A stretch of 64,000 nt of DNA from Rhizobium bangladeshense (GTDB lineage: Bacteria > Pseudomonadota > Alphaproteobacteria > Rhizobiales > Rhizobiaceae): assembly GCF_001662075.1 (NCBI RefSeq), contig NZ_LYPL01000001.1:372001-436000 (forward strand). Reading direction: 5' to 3'. The number at the start of each line of letters is the position of its first letter. Within the stretch, counting starts at the first letter, position 1. Below the pieces are notes generated by a model that worked only from the letters and a program-made list of their open reading frames with translations, searched no databases and was not told where the DNA came from. The translations under genes were made by a program, and so were the position numbers. Below are positions 8,305 to 17,442 of this stretch, piece by piece.

Positions 8305-8892
8305 TCACGAGGCGCGGCGAATTTCGGGATCCCGAAGCGGGGGAATTTCGGGATCCCGAAGTGGCGTTTTTTTCTTTCGGCCGACCCGCCCGCGTTTTTC
8401 GGCGGCAAGCTTGCGGTCGATCTCGGACCACTTCCGGCACCTTTCCGTCGTGCATCGCCTCCAATCATTCGTGGGCGGTGCGCCTTCATGGTCACCGACA
8501 AACGTCAGCGTGAAGAGGTTCGGATGCGCGACACCGCTGCCCGCCCGGCCGCGGCGAACTTTGACAAGGCCCTTATATTCCAGTTCGTCGAGGGCATCGG
8601 CCACATATTCGCCGGTGACGCCGTAGGAGACGAACTGCGGATGGGTCACGATAAGCCTGCCATTTGCCAGGGCGGCGTGCGCGGTGTGCTCGATGATGAT
8701 CCGAAAGAAGGCGCGGCTGGCATTCGCGCTCAGTGACGTGAACGCCGGCGATTCCAGCAGCTGGATCGTCAACCACTGCCAGCGAAGGCTGCCGTCATCA
8801 CTCCCGCTCGGCGGCGCTGTATGTTTGCGCACGAGGGACCGCGTCTTGCCTGCACTGGTGCGGCTCCTGTCACGAGGGCTGAATTCCGCCAT
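8305..8892 (-). CDS. putative winged-helix DNA-binding protein with C-terminal repeat
   Basis: 195 residues, not a recognised named gene. Residues about 35-135 look like a replication-initiator or phage-type winged helix: a helix-rich segment (LSANASRAFFRIIIEH), then YGVTGEYVADALDELEYKGLVKVRRGR, which reads as a recognition helix followed by a basic wing. The C-terminal tail is strongly basic and ends in two copies of LRDPEI eight codons apart. The DNA that encodes them contains two perfect copies of the palindrome TTCGGGATCCCGAA. Proteins with this plan are found in rhizobial and phage-like regions; the role in replication or regulation is unproven. It lies in a patch of accessory genes near tRNA-Arg. 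Confidence 0.6.
   Translation of the reverse strand: MAEFSPRDRSRTSAGKTRSLVRKHTAPPSGSDDGSLRWQWLTIQLLESPAFTSLSANASRAFFRIIIEHTAHAALANGRLIVTHPQFVSYGVTGEYVADALDELEYKGLVKVRRGRAGSGVAHPNLFTLTFVGDHEGAPPTNDWRRCTTERCRKWSEIDRKLAAEKRGRVGRKKKTPLRDPEIPPLRDPEIRRAS
8323..8360. repeat. two 14-bp perfect palindromes, 24 bases apart
   Basis: TTCGGGATCCCGAA occurs at 8323-8336 and 8347-8360, inside the 3' end of the winged-helix-like gene. A related half-palindromic copy, GGAATCCCGAAATT, is at 8247-8260, just past the stop. Even spacing and perfect dyad symmetry suggest protein-binding sites, but this is inference. Confidence 0.6.
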
Positions 8893-9189
8893 CAGACCCT
8901 CGCCTCGGCGGCCAGCCCGTCCTTGCGGGAAACGCCGGAAGAACCCGTTTTTTCACGCCCGCGGAGGGAACGACCGGCCCAAGCGGCGACATCGCCAATC
9001 ACAACAATATTCTTCGACATTCAACATTCCATGGTTGCAACGGCCGGCAATCTAGCGTTAGAACGTTTCATGAACTAGGAAAATAATCTTAGTCGTTTCG
9101 ATGTCACCTGATCCCGTTAGACCGGCGATGGTAGTTGCACACGGTTGGAGGCCACGATGCGAAAGTTCGGCATGAGGGAGAAGGGCGCG

Positions 9190-9582
9190 ATGATCTATGA
9201 CCAGCGGCTGTTGGTACTGGTTTCAATCTTGCTGGGAAGCGCCGCCCAGACTTTTGCCTGCGATCAGCCGATCGTAATTTCCAACTGGTCGCTCTGTGCG
9301 ACCGGCAATGTTAGTGCTGAGGGCGGCGACGCTGATTGGAAAGTCGTTCCTGCATGGACTCGCCAGAAAGCCATAAGCGCGTATTTCGGAAACGAGCCGC
9401 GGCTCTTGGCAAACCACGGCCTTTGCAACGAACAATTCCAGCGAGTCGTAACCTGCCTGCCGGGTTGGCAAATGGGCAATCCGGATAAGTGCTCTTATCT
9501 GATCTGCAGTGGCTATTACTCATCCGCGTTCGGGAAGAGAGAAAGGGAAGCCTTTGAGAGAGACTTCCCGACCGCTCAATAG
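9190..9582 (+). CDS. secreted cysteine-containing protein of unknown function
   Basis: The start at 9190 (130 residues) has a GGGAGAAGG box upstream and places a clean signal peptide at the N-terminus (LLVLVSILLGSAAQTFA, cleavage about residue 22). The frame is open from 9145. The mature protein carries about seven cysteines (ACDQP, SLCAT, GLCNE, VTCLP, DKCSYLIC), which suggests disulfides in the periplasm. No family was recognised. Base composition is less GC-rich than in the housekeeping genes, in line with the accessory character of this stretch. The 297 bases upstream (8893-9189) show no further gene. Confidence 0.6.
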   Translation: MIYDQRLLVLVSILLGSAAQTFACDQPIVISNWSLCATGNVSAEGGDADWKVVPAWTRQKAISAYFGNEPRLLANHGLCNEQFQRVVTCLPGWQMGNPDKCSYLICSGYYSSAFGKREREAFERDFPTAQ

Positions 9583-9635
9583 TTTCGCTTCACTGCCTTG
9601 GGGCCGTCACTGGGGTTCCCGTGGCGGCAAGTTTG

Positions 9636-10294
9636 TTATCCGCACGTATTCCTGAACACGAGGCACTGGGTGAATCGGCTGCCGCCTTTCACTGCATCAG
9701 ACCAATTCACCATGATTTCGCCTTCAAGCGTCATCACCTCTGACAAAGCTCTTCCCAGATCCCAGACAAGGGGGGAGAATTGTTCGCTGGTCAGATTGCC
9801 GGCCTGAACGACGAGGTAAGCCTTCGTCTTCATGCGTTTGCAGAATCGGCCGTATATTTCCTGCATTCTTTTCAGATAGACGTCATAGCCGTCATAATCC
9901 GGGTCCCCGTTATAGAGCGGGTTCCATTTGTGCCAATCGGGCATGTATGGCGGCGATGTGATGCAGAAATCCATCTCGGGAAAATCGAAAGCTGCCAGCT
10001 CTGCGCTATCACCGCAGACCAGATGATGCTTTGTCGCGATGCGTTGCTTGACCCATTCATATCTCTGCCGGTCGGCTTCTATCCCATAGGGGATCCTGCC
10101 GCTCTGCTCGCAGACAAAGAAAGTCGTTCCCAAGCCCACAAAGGGATCGAAGACGGCGTCTCCCGATTTTGTAAACCGATCAAGCAATGCCGACGCCAAA
10201 GCGCGGGGGGGAACCTGATTTCATCGCCGTTCTGAAAATCTGGCAAGGGAAATTGATGTCGGTTGGAGACCGTCAATAAGTCTGAGATTGTCAC
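9636..10294 (-). pseudogene. DNA methyltransferase (N4/N6 type) interrupted by a frameshift in a seven-base C run
   Basis: The reading begins at a GTG at 10294, preceded by GGAGGGAG, and encodes VTISDLLTVSN and DFQNGDEIRFPP. At 10205-10211 there is a run of seven C on the coding strand; here the frame shifts, and the rest (PRALASALLDRF onward) continues in another frame to the stop at 9636. One extra C, or two fewer, would restore a protein of about 219 residues. The downstream part has SAM motif DPFVGLGTT and catalytic motif TSPPYMPDWH, which are typical of DNA amino-methyltransferases. No restriction enzyme gene is adjacent, so it would be an orphan methylase. It lies 150 bases from tRNA-Arg. 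It may be phase-variable, a true null, or a sequencing indel. Confidence 0.75.
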
Positions 10295-10445
10295 GACAAA
10301 CTCCCTCCGCCCACATCGGTCACCGGGCACACCTCCTCCGCAGGGACCGGAAGAGCGCCAGCATCTGGTCGCGACCCGGCGGAGAGACGCCAGATGACGT
10401 TGCCGATTCAGGAGCCGTGCGGAATTTCAGATGATGAAAAGAAAA

Positions 10446-10522
10446 TGGCGCACCCGAAGAGATTCGAACTCCTGACCCCCAGATTCGTAGTCTGGTGCTC
10501 TATCCAGCTGAGCTACGGGTGC
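10446..10522 (-). tRNA. tRNA-Arg (anticodon ACG)
   Basis: On the minus strand the sequence folds as a full cloverleaf: acceptor GCACCCG paired with CGGGTGC, a D arm with AGCTCAGCTGGATAGAGC, the anticodon loop CTACGAA flanked by CCAGA/TCTGG, the T arm with GGTTCGA-like GAGTTCGAATCTC, and an encoded 3' CCA (10446-10448). The ACG anticodon reads CGN arginine codons. tRNA 3' ends are common integration sites, and the accessory genes lie on its 3' side. Confidence 0.95.
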
Positions 10523-10645
10523 GTGGCAGAAGCGGCGGTACCGCTTGCGTGGGCGATCCTCTAAAGGGTCCTTTCCGACAATGCAAGAGCATTTCTGAAA
10601 AAATCGCGCGTTTGCTTGTTTGCGGCCACGGCGGGTGAAATTCCC

Positions 10646-12166
10646 TCACTTCTCGCTGTGCGTCCGGTTGCGGTAATCGTCCAGCGAGACCGGGCGATCG
10701 GGGATTTCGATGCGGAACTGGGTGCCGACCGTTGGTTTTTCCACAAGCGCGATGGTGCCGCCATGGGCGAGCACCAGCTCGCGGGCAATGGTGAGGCCGA
10801 GACCGGTGCCGCCGGAACGGGCCGAACCGCGGAAGGCGGCAAAGAGGTTCTGGCGCGCCTTCAGCGGCATGCCGGGTCCGGTATCGTCCACGGTGATGCT
10901 GACGACGCTGCCGACGCGCTGGGCGGAGACGGTGATGCGCCTGACAGCGCCCGGGCCGCCCTCGCCCGGCGCAGTCAGCGCCTGCAGGGCGTTGCGGCAG
11001 AGGTTGTGAATGACCCGGAAGAGCTGTTCGCCATCGGCATCGACCTCGAGATCGGCAGCGAACTGCTCGATGAATTCGATGCCGCTTTGCGGGTCGATCG
11101 CCAGCATGTCCTTGACATCCTGGGTCAGCTCCAGCAGCCGGACATGGCGGCGGCGCGGGGCGGATTCGCTCGCCTTGCCGTAGGACAGCACCTCGGTGGT
11201 ATAACCGACCGCCCGGTCGATGGTGCGCAACAGCTTCGGCGCGAAGCTCTTGACCATTGGATCATCGACATCGACCAGCCGGTCCGACATCAGCTGCGCG
11301 GAAGCCAGGATATTGCGCATGTCGTGATTGATCTTGGAAACGGCAAGCCCGAGCGCTGCCAGGTTCTTCTGCTGCTTCAGCGTCTTCTGCAGCTCCATCT
11401 GCATCGATGTGAGATTGCGGCCGGCCACCGCCAGCTCGTCGCGGCCGCCGTCGCCGATATAGATATGGGCGGGGTTTTCGGGATCGGAGGAGAACTGCTG
11501 CATGCTGCCGGTCAGCCGGCGGATCGGGCCGATAAGGAGGCGGTTGATCGCAAAGAAGATCAGCGTCGCCGTGAACAGCGAGATCAGCACCGACAGCAGC
11601 AGCACGTTGCGTGAATAGGCGAACATCGCCGTGCGTAACGGCCGGTCCTTCATCACCACCTCGACGCCGACCTTGGTTTCGCCGACAGGACCATAGACAC
11701 GGATAATGCGGCTGCCGCCGAAGATCAGAGTGTCGAGCGCGTCGCGGATCGACGTCAGCGGCGGCACGTCGGTCAGATCATAGGATTCGTCGACCGACGC
11801 CGGCATGTCTGTTGTCGCCAGGAGCCGTGAGGTGCCTTCCTTCCGCAGCACGATCGCCTTGGTGCCGGTCGCCTCGAGCGTCTCCTTCTGAAGCGCCCGC
11901 GGCAGCTCGATCGGCTGCAGCCCATCGATGACGATGGCGGCGGCGGCGGCCGTGTTCAGCCTGTCCTGCAGCCAGCGCATGCGCATGCTGGCGACCGAGG
12001 GAAAGAAGATCAGGATTTCGGCGAGCATGATGAAGACGACGGTAAGCCAGAGCAGCTTGCCGGACAATCCGCCGAACATGCCGACAGACGGGCACCGTCC
12101 CTTGGCGGCCTCGCCGGCCGCCGGGATATCTGCCGAAGGATCATTGCCCTGGTTTCGAACCGGCAT
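10646..12166 (-). CDS. membrane sensor histidine kinase with HAMP domain
   Basis: 506 residues. Transmembrane segments are at about residues 37-57 and 185-207, enclosing a periplasmic domain of about 125 residues. A HAMP linker follows, then the phospho-acceptor box SKINHDMRNIL (His about residue 281), the N box HNLCRNALQAL, and the ATP-binding motifs VDDTGPGMP and GGTGLGLTIARELV. It is the sensor half of a two-component system at the inner membrane, with an unknown signal. No response regulator is adjacent, so the partner is elsewhere. The His box differs from the usual SHELRTPL, as in several alphaproteobacterial kinases. An internal ATG at 12079 is an alternative start. Confidence 0.9.
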   Translation of the reverse strand: MPVRNQGNDPSADIPAAGEAAKGRCPSVGMFGGLSGKLLWLTVVFIMLAEILIFFPSVASMRMRWLQDRLNTAAAAAIVIDGLQPIELPRALQKETLEATGTKAIVLRKEGTSRLLATTDMPASVDESYDLTDVPPLTSIRDALDTLIFGGSRIIRVYGPVGETKVGVEVVMKDRPLRTAMFAYSRNVLLLSVLISLFTATLIFFAINRLLIGPIRRLTGSMQQFSSDPENPAHIYIGDGGRDELAVAGRNLTSMQMELQKTLKQQKNLAALGLAVSKINHDMRNILASAQLMSDRLVDVDDPMVKSFAPKLLRTIDRAVGYTTEVLSYGKASESAPRRRHVRLLELTQDVKDMLAIDPQSGIEFIEQFAADLEVDADGEQLFRVIHNLCRNALQALTAPGEGGPGAVRRITVSAQRVGSVVSITVDDTGPGMPLKARQNLFAAFRGSARSGGTGLGLTIARELVLAHGGTIALVEKPTVGTQFRIEIPDRPVSLDDYRNRTHSEK

Positions 12167-12311
12167 GTGAGTCTCGCCCGATCAGCGGCATGCAGCCGCC
12201 CTCATCGTTGGAGCCTTATATTAGACCAACAGCCTCCGCTTTCAAATCTTTGCGATCAGCGTCATGTCGCCACAAGAAACGTGCATCCGAGAGGAGGCAG
12301 GCGCCTCCCCG

Positions 12312-12446
12312 ACCCCTCCCCACAGGGGGAGGGACTAACTTGCGGCGCCGCCCGCGCAGCAAATATCAGCCTTTCCGCGGATGAAACGACGAAGTGGGAA
12401 GCGCCGGTGCGGACGAGTTAAGCCCCTCCCCCTTGTGGGGAGGGGT
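12312..12446. repeat. MITE-like palindromic element, copy B
   Basis: A 135-bp intergenic segment with inverted ends (ACCCCTCCCCACAGGGGGAG at the left, complement GGGGAGGGGT at the right) matching copy A at 4487-4636. The cores differ. It fills most of the gene-free stretch 12167-12535. Confidence 0.7.
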
Positions 12447-12481
12447 TCGGGGCGGGGTCTTTGCTGGCACGGACCGGGCAG

Positions 12482-12511
12482 AAAAAACTAGCGCCGCCCG
12501 AAGGCGGCGCT
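12482..12511 (-). terminator. Rho-independent terminator of the chemoreceptor gene
   Basis: Nine-bp inverted repeat AGCGCCGCC/GGCGGCGCT (12490-12498 with 12503-12511) with a four-base loop, followed on the minus strand by TAGTTTTTTC (T run 12487-12482). It lies 25 bases past the stop of the gene at 12536-14533. Confidence 0.85.
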
Positions 12512-12535
12512 CGAAGATGCGTGATCTGATAGAGA

Positions 12536-14533
12536 TTAGAATTCTTCCCAGCTCTGTTCGGCAGGGGCGGCGCCGCCGCCGAAGGCGCGGGCGACCTTGG
12601 CGATCGCCCGGCGGGCGGGCGAGGCGACTGGCTGCCGGTGCGGCTCGTTGCGGACGAGCGCCACGGGTGCTGCCCCATCCGACAGCTTGAAGCGGGCGAT
12701 GAGGTGCACCAGCCCGTTGGCTTCGGCCGAAAGCCTGTGGGTGGCGGCGGACGTTTCCTCCACCATCGCGGCATTCTGCTGCGTCACCTGATCCATCTGG
12801 TTGACGGCGGTGTTGACCTCCTTGAGGCCGGTCGACTGCTCGACAGCGGCGGTGGCGATCGAATGGATGTGATCGTTGATGGCGATGACGCGAGTGCCGA
12901 TTTCAGAAAGCGCCTCGCCGGTCGCCTGGACGAGCTTGACGCCGACCTGCACCTCGTCGCCCGACTTGGTGATCAGCGCCTTGATGTCCTTGGCGGCCGT
13001 TGCCGAGCGCTGGGCAAGTTCCCGCACTTCCTGGGCGACCACGGCAAAACCCTTGCCGGCCTCACCGGCGCGCGCCGCTTCGACACCGGCATTCAGCGCC
13101 AGAAGATTGGTCTGGAAGGCGATCTCGTCGATGACGTTGATGATCTGGCTGATCTCGCGCGAGGCCTGCTCGATGCGGCCCATGGCCTCGACGGCATTGC
13201 GCACGACGACGCCGGAGCGGCCGGCATTTTCCTTGGCTTCGGACACCATGACGGTCGCTTCATGCGCCCGCTCGGTGGAATTCTGCACGACCGCGGTGAT
13301 TTCGTCGAGCGCCGCGGAGGTCTGTTCGAGGGCGGCCGCCTGCTGTTCGGTGCGCTTCGACAGGTCATCGCTGGCATTGCGCAGCTCGGCGGTGTTGCCG
13401 TTCATCGCTTCCGTCGTCTCGCGCACTTCGCGCATCGTCGCCTGCAGGGTGACGAAGCTGTTGTTGACATTCTGCTGCAACTCGGCGAAGGCGCCCTGGA
13501 AGCTGCCGTTCATCGTCTGGGTGAGATCGCCTTCGGCAAGGCTTGCGATGACGCGGCGGGTCTCGCCGATGCCGGCATCGACGCTCGACAGCAGCGTGTT
13601 GATGTTGCCGGCGAACTGGTTGAGGTTCTCGTCCTGATAATCCTTGTCGATGCGGTGGCTGAAATCGCCTGCCGCAGCCGCGGCGACGACGACCGACATG
13701 CTGGACTGCAGATCGTCGCTCTTGGCGCGCATCGCGGCTTCCTGGGCGTTCAGGCGCTTGACGGCAAGGCCGTTCTCCTTGAAGACCGCGACCGCGGCGG
13801 CCATCTCTCCGATTTCGTCCTTGCGGCCGGCAAAGGGAACCTCGGCCTCGAAATTGCCGTCGGCGACCTCCTTGATCGCCTGGGTGACGCGCTTGATCGG
13901 ACGGCTGAGATGGCTGGTGCCGATATAAAAGCCCATGCCGATGCCGACCGCGATGCCGATGCCGGTGATGCCGAGGACGAGCATCAAGACCCAGGAACGG
14001 AAGCTCTCGATCTCGTCAGTGACGGCCTGAAGCGCTGCCTTGTCGGTGGCGACCACTGCGTCGATCTCGGCCTGGAATGCCTTGCGGTTGGCGCGATTCG
14101 CCTCGTTGTTGCCCTGGGCGCTGGCGGCCTCGGGGCCGACCTCGGTGCCGAGGCGGGCCGTTTCCGTGCGGAAGGTGCGGAATTCGGCGGCGCGCGCGAC
14201 CAGCTTGGCGAAACTCTCCTTTTCGGCCTCGGGTACGAGCGGCGCCCAGCCGGCGATGACCTTGTCGATTTCGTCGAGGCCGGCCATCAGGCCCTTGGCG
14301 AAGTTCGGCGTATCCTTGATCGACTTGGCCGCGTAAATACCGCGCGATTCCATGACGACGGCCGTGACGAAACGGTTGAGGCGTTCGCCGGCATAGGCGC
14401 GGGCGGCGGCGTGCTCGTACGCCGTGAGATTGCGGCTGTATTCATGCATGGCGGACAGTGCCGTTGCGCCGATCAGAAGCGCCACCGCGCCCATCACGCA
14501 CACCAGCAGATTAATTTTCCCGCGGATCTTCAA
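12536..14533 (-). CDS. methyl-accepting chemotaxis protein
   Basis: The start is taken as the TTG at 14533 (665 residues), because AGGAGG then lies eight bases upstream and the protein begins KIRGKINLLV; an earlier in-frame TTG at 14539 is too close to the box. Transmembrane segments are near residues 8-28 and 180-205, with a four-helix-type periplasmic domain between them that carries many Ala, Glu and Arg residues. HAMP (about 205-260) and a second HAMP-like segment lead into the signalling hairpin with [20 protein letters not shown]. The C-terminus is SWEEF, a pentapeptide tether of the type that recruits the CheR methyltransferase and CheB. The ligand is unknown. Confidence 0.92.
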   Translation of the reverse strand: MKIRGKINLLVCVMGAVALLIGATALSAMHEYSRNLTAYEHAAARAYAGERLNRFVTAVVMESRGIYAAKSIKDTPNFAKGLMAGLDEIDKVIAGWAPLVPEAEKESFAKLVARAAEFRTFRTETARLGTEVGPEAASAQGNNEANRANRKAFQAEIDAVVATDKAALQAVTDEIESFRSWVLMLVLGITGIGIAVGIGMGFYIGTSHLSRPIKRVTQAIKEVADGNFEAEVPFAGRKDEIGEMAAAVAVFKENGLAVKRLNAQEAAMRAKSDDLQSSMSVVVAAAAAGDFSHRIDKDYQDENLNQFAGNINTLLSSVDAGIGETRRVIASLAEGDLTQTMNGSFQGAFAELQQNVNNSFVTLQATMREVRETTEAMNGNTAELRNASDDLSKRTEQQAAALEQTSAALDEITAVVQNSTERAHEATVMVSEAKENAGRSGVVVRNAVEAMGRIEQASREISQIINVIDEIAFQTNLLALNAGVEAARAGEAGKGFAVVAQEVRELAQRSATAAKDIKALITKSGDEVQVGVKLVQATGEALSEIGTRVIAINDHIHSIATAAVEQSTGLKEVNTAVNQMDQVTQQNAAMVEETSAATHRLSAEANGLVHLIARFKLSDGAAPVALVRNEPHRQPVASPARRAIAKVARAFGGGAAPAEQSWEEF

Positions 14534-14816
14534 ATGCAATGCCTCCTAGCTACATCACAGCCTGGAAAGCAACTCCCCCAGCCGATGCGCTGAATATCGG
14601 CCAAATTGATTAAAGTTAGATTTCCAGTATTTACGATTATGCGCCGGAAATATTGCCGATCCAGCCATCCCATGCGGCTTCAAACTATTGAAAACTCAGG
14701 GAATCGAGCTGATCTGGGAGCGAAGTACAACTTCTCGGAGCGGCGCGTATTTATTAACACCACAATGCGAAAAGCGCAGTCGGCGCCGGCTGCGCAAGTG
14801 AAATTATCCGGTATAA

Positions 14817-14845
14817 TTGACTTTGGCGGGCTTCATCCGTATAAG
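14817..14845 (+). promoter_or_regulatory. sigma-70-type promoter of rpmH-rnpA-yidC
   Basis: TTGACT at 14817-14822 and TATAAG at 14840-14845 are separated by 17 bases, close to consensus. The element lies 110 bases upstream of rpmH in the 415-base gene-free stretch 14540-14954, where nothing else can be supported. Confidence 0.7.
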
Positions 14846-14954
14846 CCGCCGCACGTCCGGTCATTAAAGCCTTTCATGGCCCGCCCGTTCGAAAAACAAC
14901 GCTCCTTGCATCATGCAAATTCAAGAAGGGCCGCACTCCGCGGTGTTTAAATAA

Positions 14955-15089
14955 ATGAAGCGTACCTACCAACCATCCAAGCTTGTTCGCAAGCGTCGCC
15001 ACGGCTTCCGTGCGCGCATGTCCACGAAGGGTGGCCGCAAGGTCATCGCTGCCCGCCGCGCGCAGGGCCGCAAGCGTCTTTCGGCTTAA
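14955..15089 (+). CDS. rpmH: 50S ribosomal protein L34
   Basis: 44 residues, beginning [19 protein letters not shown] and ending with the typical GRKRLSA, the full normal length of L34. The protein is very basic and sits in the large ribosomal subunit. There is no clear Shine-Dalgarno sequence before the ATG. rnpA follows after 21 bases, the arrangement seen in nearly all bacteria, and yidC overlaps rnpA, so the three form an operon from the promoter at about 14817. This gene is too short to show as a long open frame but is unmistakable. Confidence 0.98.
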   Translation: MKRTYQPSKLVRKRRHGFRARMSTKGGRKVIAARRAQGRKRLSA

Positions 15090-15110
15090 GGCCGGGTTGC
15101 CCGAGAAGAG

Positions 15111-15512
15111 ATGGCGGGCGAATTGACGACCAAAGAACAGAAATACACTGTCGGGCGGCTGAAAAGCCGCCCGCAGTTTCTTGCTGTCCGCGAAGGCGAA
15201 AAACGCCGCGGCGGCCTCTTCCTCCTCGAAGTTCTCGACCGGAGGGAACCCGACAGCCAAGCCCGCGTCGGTTTTACAGTCACCAAAAAACATGGCAACG
15301 CGGTCGAACGGAACCGCATGCGCCGCCGCCTGAAAGAGGCAGTGCGGCTTCATGCGGGGTTTGCAATGCAGCCCGGACACGACTATGTGGTTGTCGCGCG
15401 CAGGGACGTGCTTAAGGCGTCCTTCCAGGAATTGGCCGCGGAGCTGAGGCTTCGCGTGGAAACCAGGCCGAAACACCGGCGCTCCGGAGACGGGCGCCCC
15501 AGGAACGTATGA
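15111..15512 (+). CDS. rnpA: RNase P protein component
   Basis: 133 residues. It carries the RNase P protein signature [14 protein letters not shown] (about residues 64-77), preceded by [14 protein letters not shown]. The protein binds the catalytic RNA and helps process the 5' ends of tRNA precursors. GAGAAGAG precedes the ATG at 15111. The stop overlaps the start of yidC in ATGA (15509-15512), showing translational coupling. Confidence 0.97.
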   Translation: MAGELTTKEQKYTVGRLKSRPQFLAVREGEKRRGGLFLLEVLDRREPDSQARVGFTVTKKHGNAVERNRMRRRLKEAVRLHAGFAMQPGHDYVVVARRDVLKASFQELAAELRLRVETRPKHRRSGDGRPRNV

Positions 15513-17302
15513 TGGAAAACAACCGCAATTACTTCATTGCGATCGCCCTCTCGGTGCTGATCGTCCTCGGCTGGCAGTTTCTCTATATGAATCCGCGCAT
15601 CGAGGCCCAGCGCAAGGCACAGGAAGCCCAGAAAGCGCAGCAGCAGACCGAGCAGGTGCAGCAGCCCGCAGGCGGCCAGGCTCCGGCCCAGACAAGCGGT
15701 TCGGCACCTTCCGGCCAGGCGGCCGCGACGGCGACGCTCGAGCAGGCGCTGGCTAAAACGCCGCGCGTTGCCATCGATACTCCTGCGCTTTCCGGCTCGA
15801 TCAACCTTGCCGGCGCCCGCCTCGACGATCTGAAGCTCAAGGGCTATCACGAGACCGTCGACGACTCGAGCCCGATCATCACGTTGTTCAGCCCGGCGGA
15901 AACCAAGGACGGCTATTTCACCGAACTCGGCTATATCGGCAGCGACGCGACGGGCGCAGTTCCGGGTCCGACGACCCTCTGGACGGCACCTGAGGGCGCC
16001 AAGCTCACCGAAAAGACGCCGGTGACACTCTCCTACACCAATGATAAGGGCCTGACCTTTACCCGCACCATCTCCGTCGACGACCGCTATATGTTCAGCG
16101 TCACCGACAAGATCGAGAATGCCGGCCAGGCGCCCGCCTCGCTTTCCTCCTACGGCCGGGTCACGCGCTACAACAAGCCGACGACGCCGTCGGTCTACGT
16201 TCTCCATGAAGGCTTCATCGGCGTCATCGGCGATGACGGCCTTATCGAAACCAAATACAGCGCCGTCGAGGAGGAAGCCGTGCAGCCGGCCAAGTCCACC
16301 GGCGGCTGGCTCGGCATCACCGATAAATACTGGGCGGCGACGATCGTTCCGCCGCAGGCGTCGGCCTATGAAGCGCGCTTCTCGCATTTCGCCGACGGCC
16401 AGCCGCGCTATCAGGCCGACTACAAGGACGATGCCTTCACCGTCGCGCCGGGCCAATCGGTCGAGGTCAAGAACCTCGTCTTCGCTGGCGCCAAGGAAGT
16501 GCCCGTCATCGACGGCTACGAAGCGTCCTATTCGATCCCGAAGTTCGATCGCCTGATCGACTGGGGCTGGTTCTATTTCATCACCAAGCCGATGTTCAAG
16601 CTGATGGACTTCTTCTTCCGCTTCTTCGGCAATTTCGGCGTGGCGATCCTGTGCACGACCATCGTCGTCAAGCTGGTGTTCTTCCCGCTCGCCAGCAAGC
16701 AATATGCGTCGATGGCGAACATGAAGCGCGTCCAGCCGAAGATGGAAGAGCTGAAGACGAAATTCGGCGACGACCGCATGGGGCTGCAGCAGGCGATGAT
16801 GCAGCTCTACAAGGAAGAGAAGATCAATCCGATCGCCGGCTGCTGGCCGGTGGCGCTGCAGATCCCGATCTTCTTCTCGCTTTACAAGGTGATCTACATC
16901 ACCATCGAGATGCGGCATGCACCGTTCTTCGGCTGGATCCAGGACCTTTCGGCGCCGGATCCGACGACGATCTTCAATCTGTTCGGCCTGCTGCCCTTCG
17001 AAGCGCCGGCACTGCTGCATCTCGGCGTCTGGCCGCTGATCATGGGCATCACCATGTTCGTGCAGATGCGCATGAACCCGACGCCGCCCGATCCGACACA
17101 GGCGATGATCTTCAACTGGATGCCGCTGGTATTCACCTTCATGCTGGCGAGCTTCCCGGCCGGCCTCGTCATCTACTGGGCCTGGAACAACACGCTCTCG
17201 GTGCTGCAGCAGTCGGTGATCATGAGGCGCCATGGCGTCAGGATCGAACTCTTCGACAATCTCAAGGGCCTGTTCCGACGAAAACCGGCGCCATCGAAAT
17301 GA
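15509..17302 (+). CDS. yidC: membrane protein insertase YidC
   Basis: 597 residues, the long Gram-negative form. An N-terminal anchor (about residues 7-25) is followed by a Gln/Ala/Pro-rich linker, a large periplasmic beta domain (about 70-350), and the conserved five-helix core: [39 protein letters not shown], then [15 protein letters not shown] and [23 protein letters not shown]. It inserts and folds inner-membrane proteins alone or with SecYEG. The conserved core arginine is in the segment ending [15 protein letters not shown] or nearby. It is followed by a terminator at 17311. Confidence 0.98.
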   Translation: MMENNRNYFIAIALSVLIVLGWQFLYMNPRIEAQRKAQEAQKAQQQTEQVQQPAGGQAPAQTSGSAPSGQAAATATLEQALAKTPRVAIDTPALSGSINLAGARLDDLKLKGYHETVDDSSPIITLFSPAETKDGYFTELGYIGSDATGAVPGPTTLWTAPEGAKLTEKTPVTLSYTNDKGLTFTRTISVDDRYMFSVTDKIENAGQAPASLSSYGRVTRYNKPTTPSVYVLHEGFIGVIGDDGLIETKYSAVEEEAVQPAKSTGGWLGITDKYWAATIVPPQASAYEARFSHFADGQPRYQADYKDDAFTVAPGQSVEVKNLVFAGAKEVPVIDGYEASYSIPKFDRLIDWGWFYFITKPMFKLMDFFFRFFGNFGVAILCTTIVVKLVFFPLASKQYASMANMKRVQPKMEELKTKFGDDRMGLQQAMMQLYKEEKINPIAGCWPVALQIPIFFSLYKVIYITIEMRHAPFFGWIQDLSAPDPTTIFNLFGLLPFEAPALLHLGVWPLIMGITMFVQMRMNPTPPDPTQAMIFNWMPLVFTFMLASFPAGLVIYWAWNNTLSVLQQSVIMRRHGVRIELFDNLKGLFRRKPAPSK

Positions 17303-17310
17303 TGCTCTCA

Positions 17311-17338
17311 AGCCCCGCTCCGGCGGGGCTTTTCATTT
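17311..17338 (+). terminator. Rho-independent terminator after yidC
   Basis: AGCCCCGC/GCGGGGCT (17311-17318 with 17323-17330), loop TCCG, followed by TTTCATTT. It lies eight bases past the yidC stop. Confidence 0.85.
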
Positions 17339-17442
17339 CCGACCGGCCCGCGAAAGGCGACGCGGGCCGCCTGAAAGCTTGACATCCGTCCGTAAAACCA
17401 CGAAGCCGACAGAAGACCGAACCCTAGGATTGCCGAGCCCGC

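Noticed and set aside
12638-14593. 651-residue open frame on the plus strand
   Set aside because: Antisense of the chemoreceptor at 12536; the composition (Gly, Asp, Leu, Arg repeats) is typical of a shadow frame.
14817-15089. replication origin beside rpmH
   Set aside because: In many bacteria dnaA and oriC adjoin rpmH, but no dnaA and no cluster of DnaA boxes is seen here; rhizobial origins are normally elsewhere.
15383-17311. 642-residue open frame on the minus strand
   Set aside because: It is the shadow of yidC and rnpA, is extremely rich in Arg and Asp as antisense frames of high-GC genes are, and has no ribosome-binding site.
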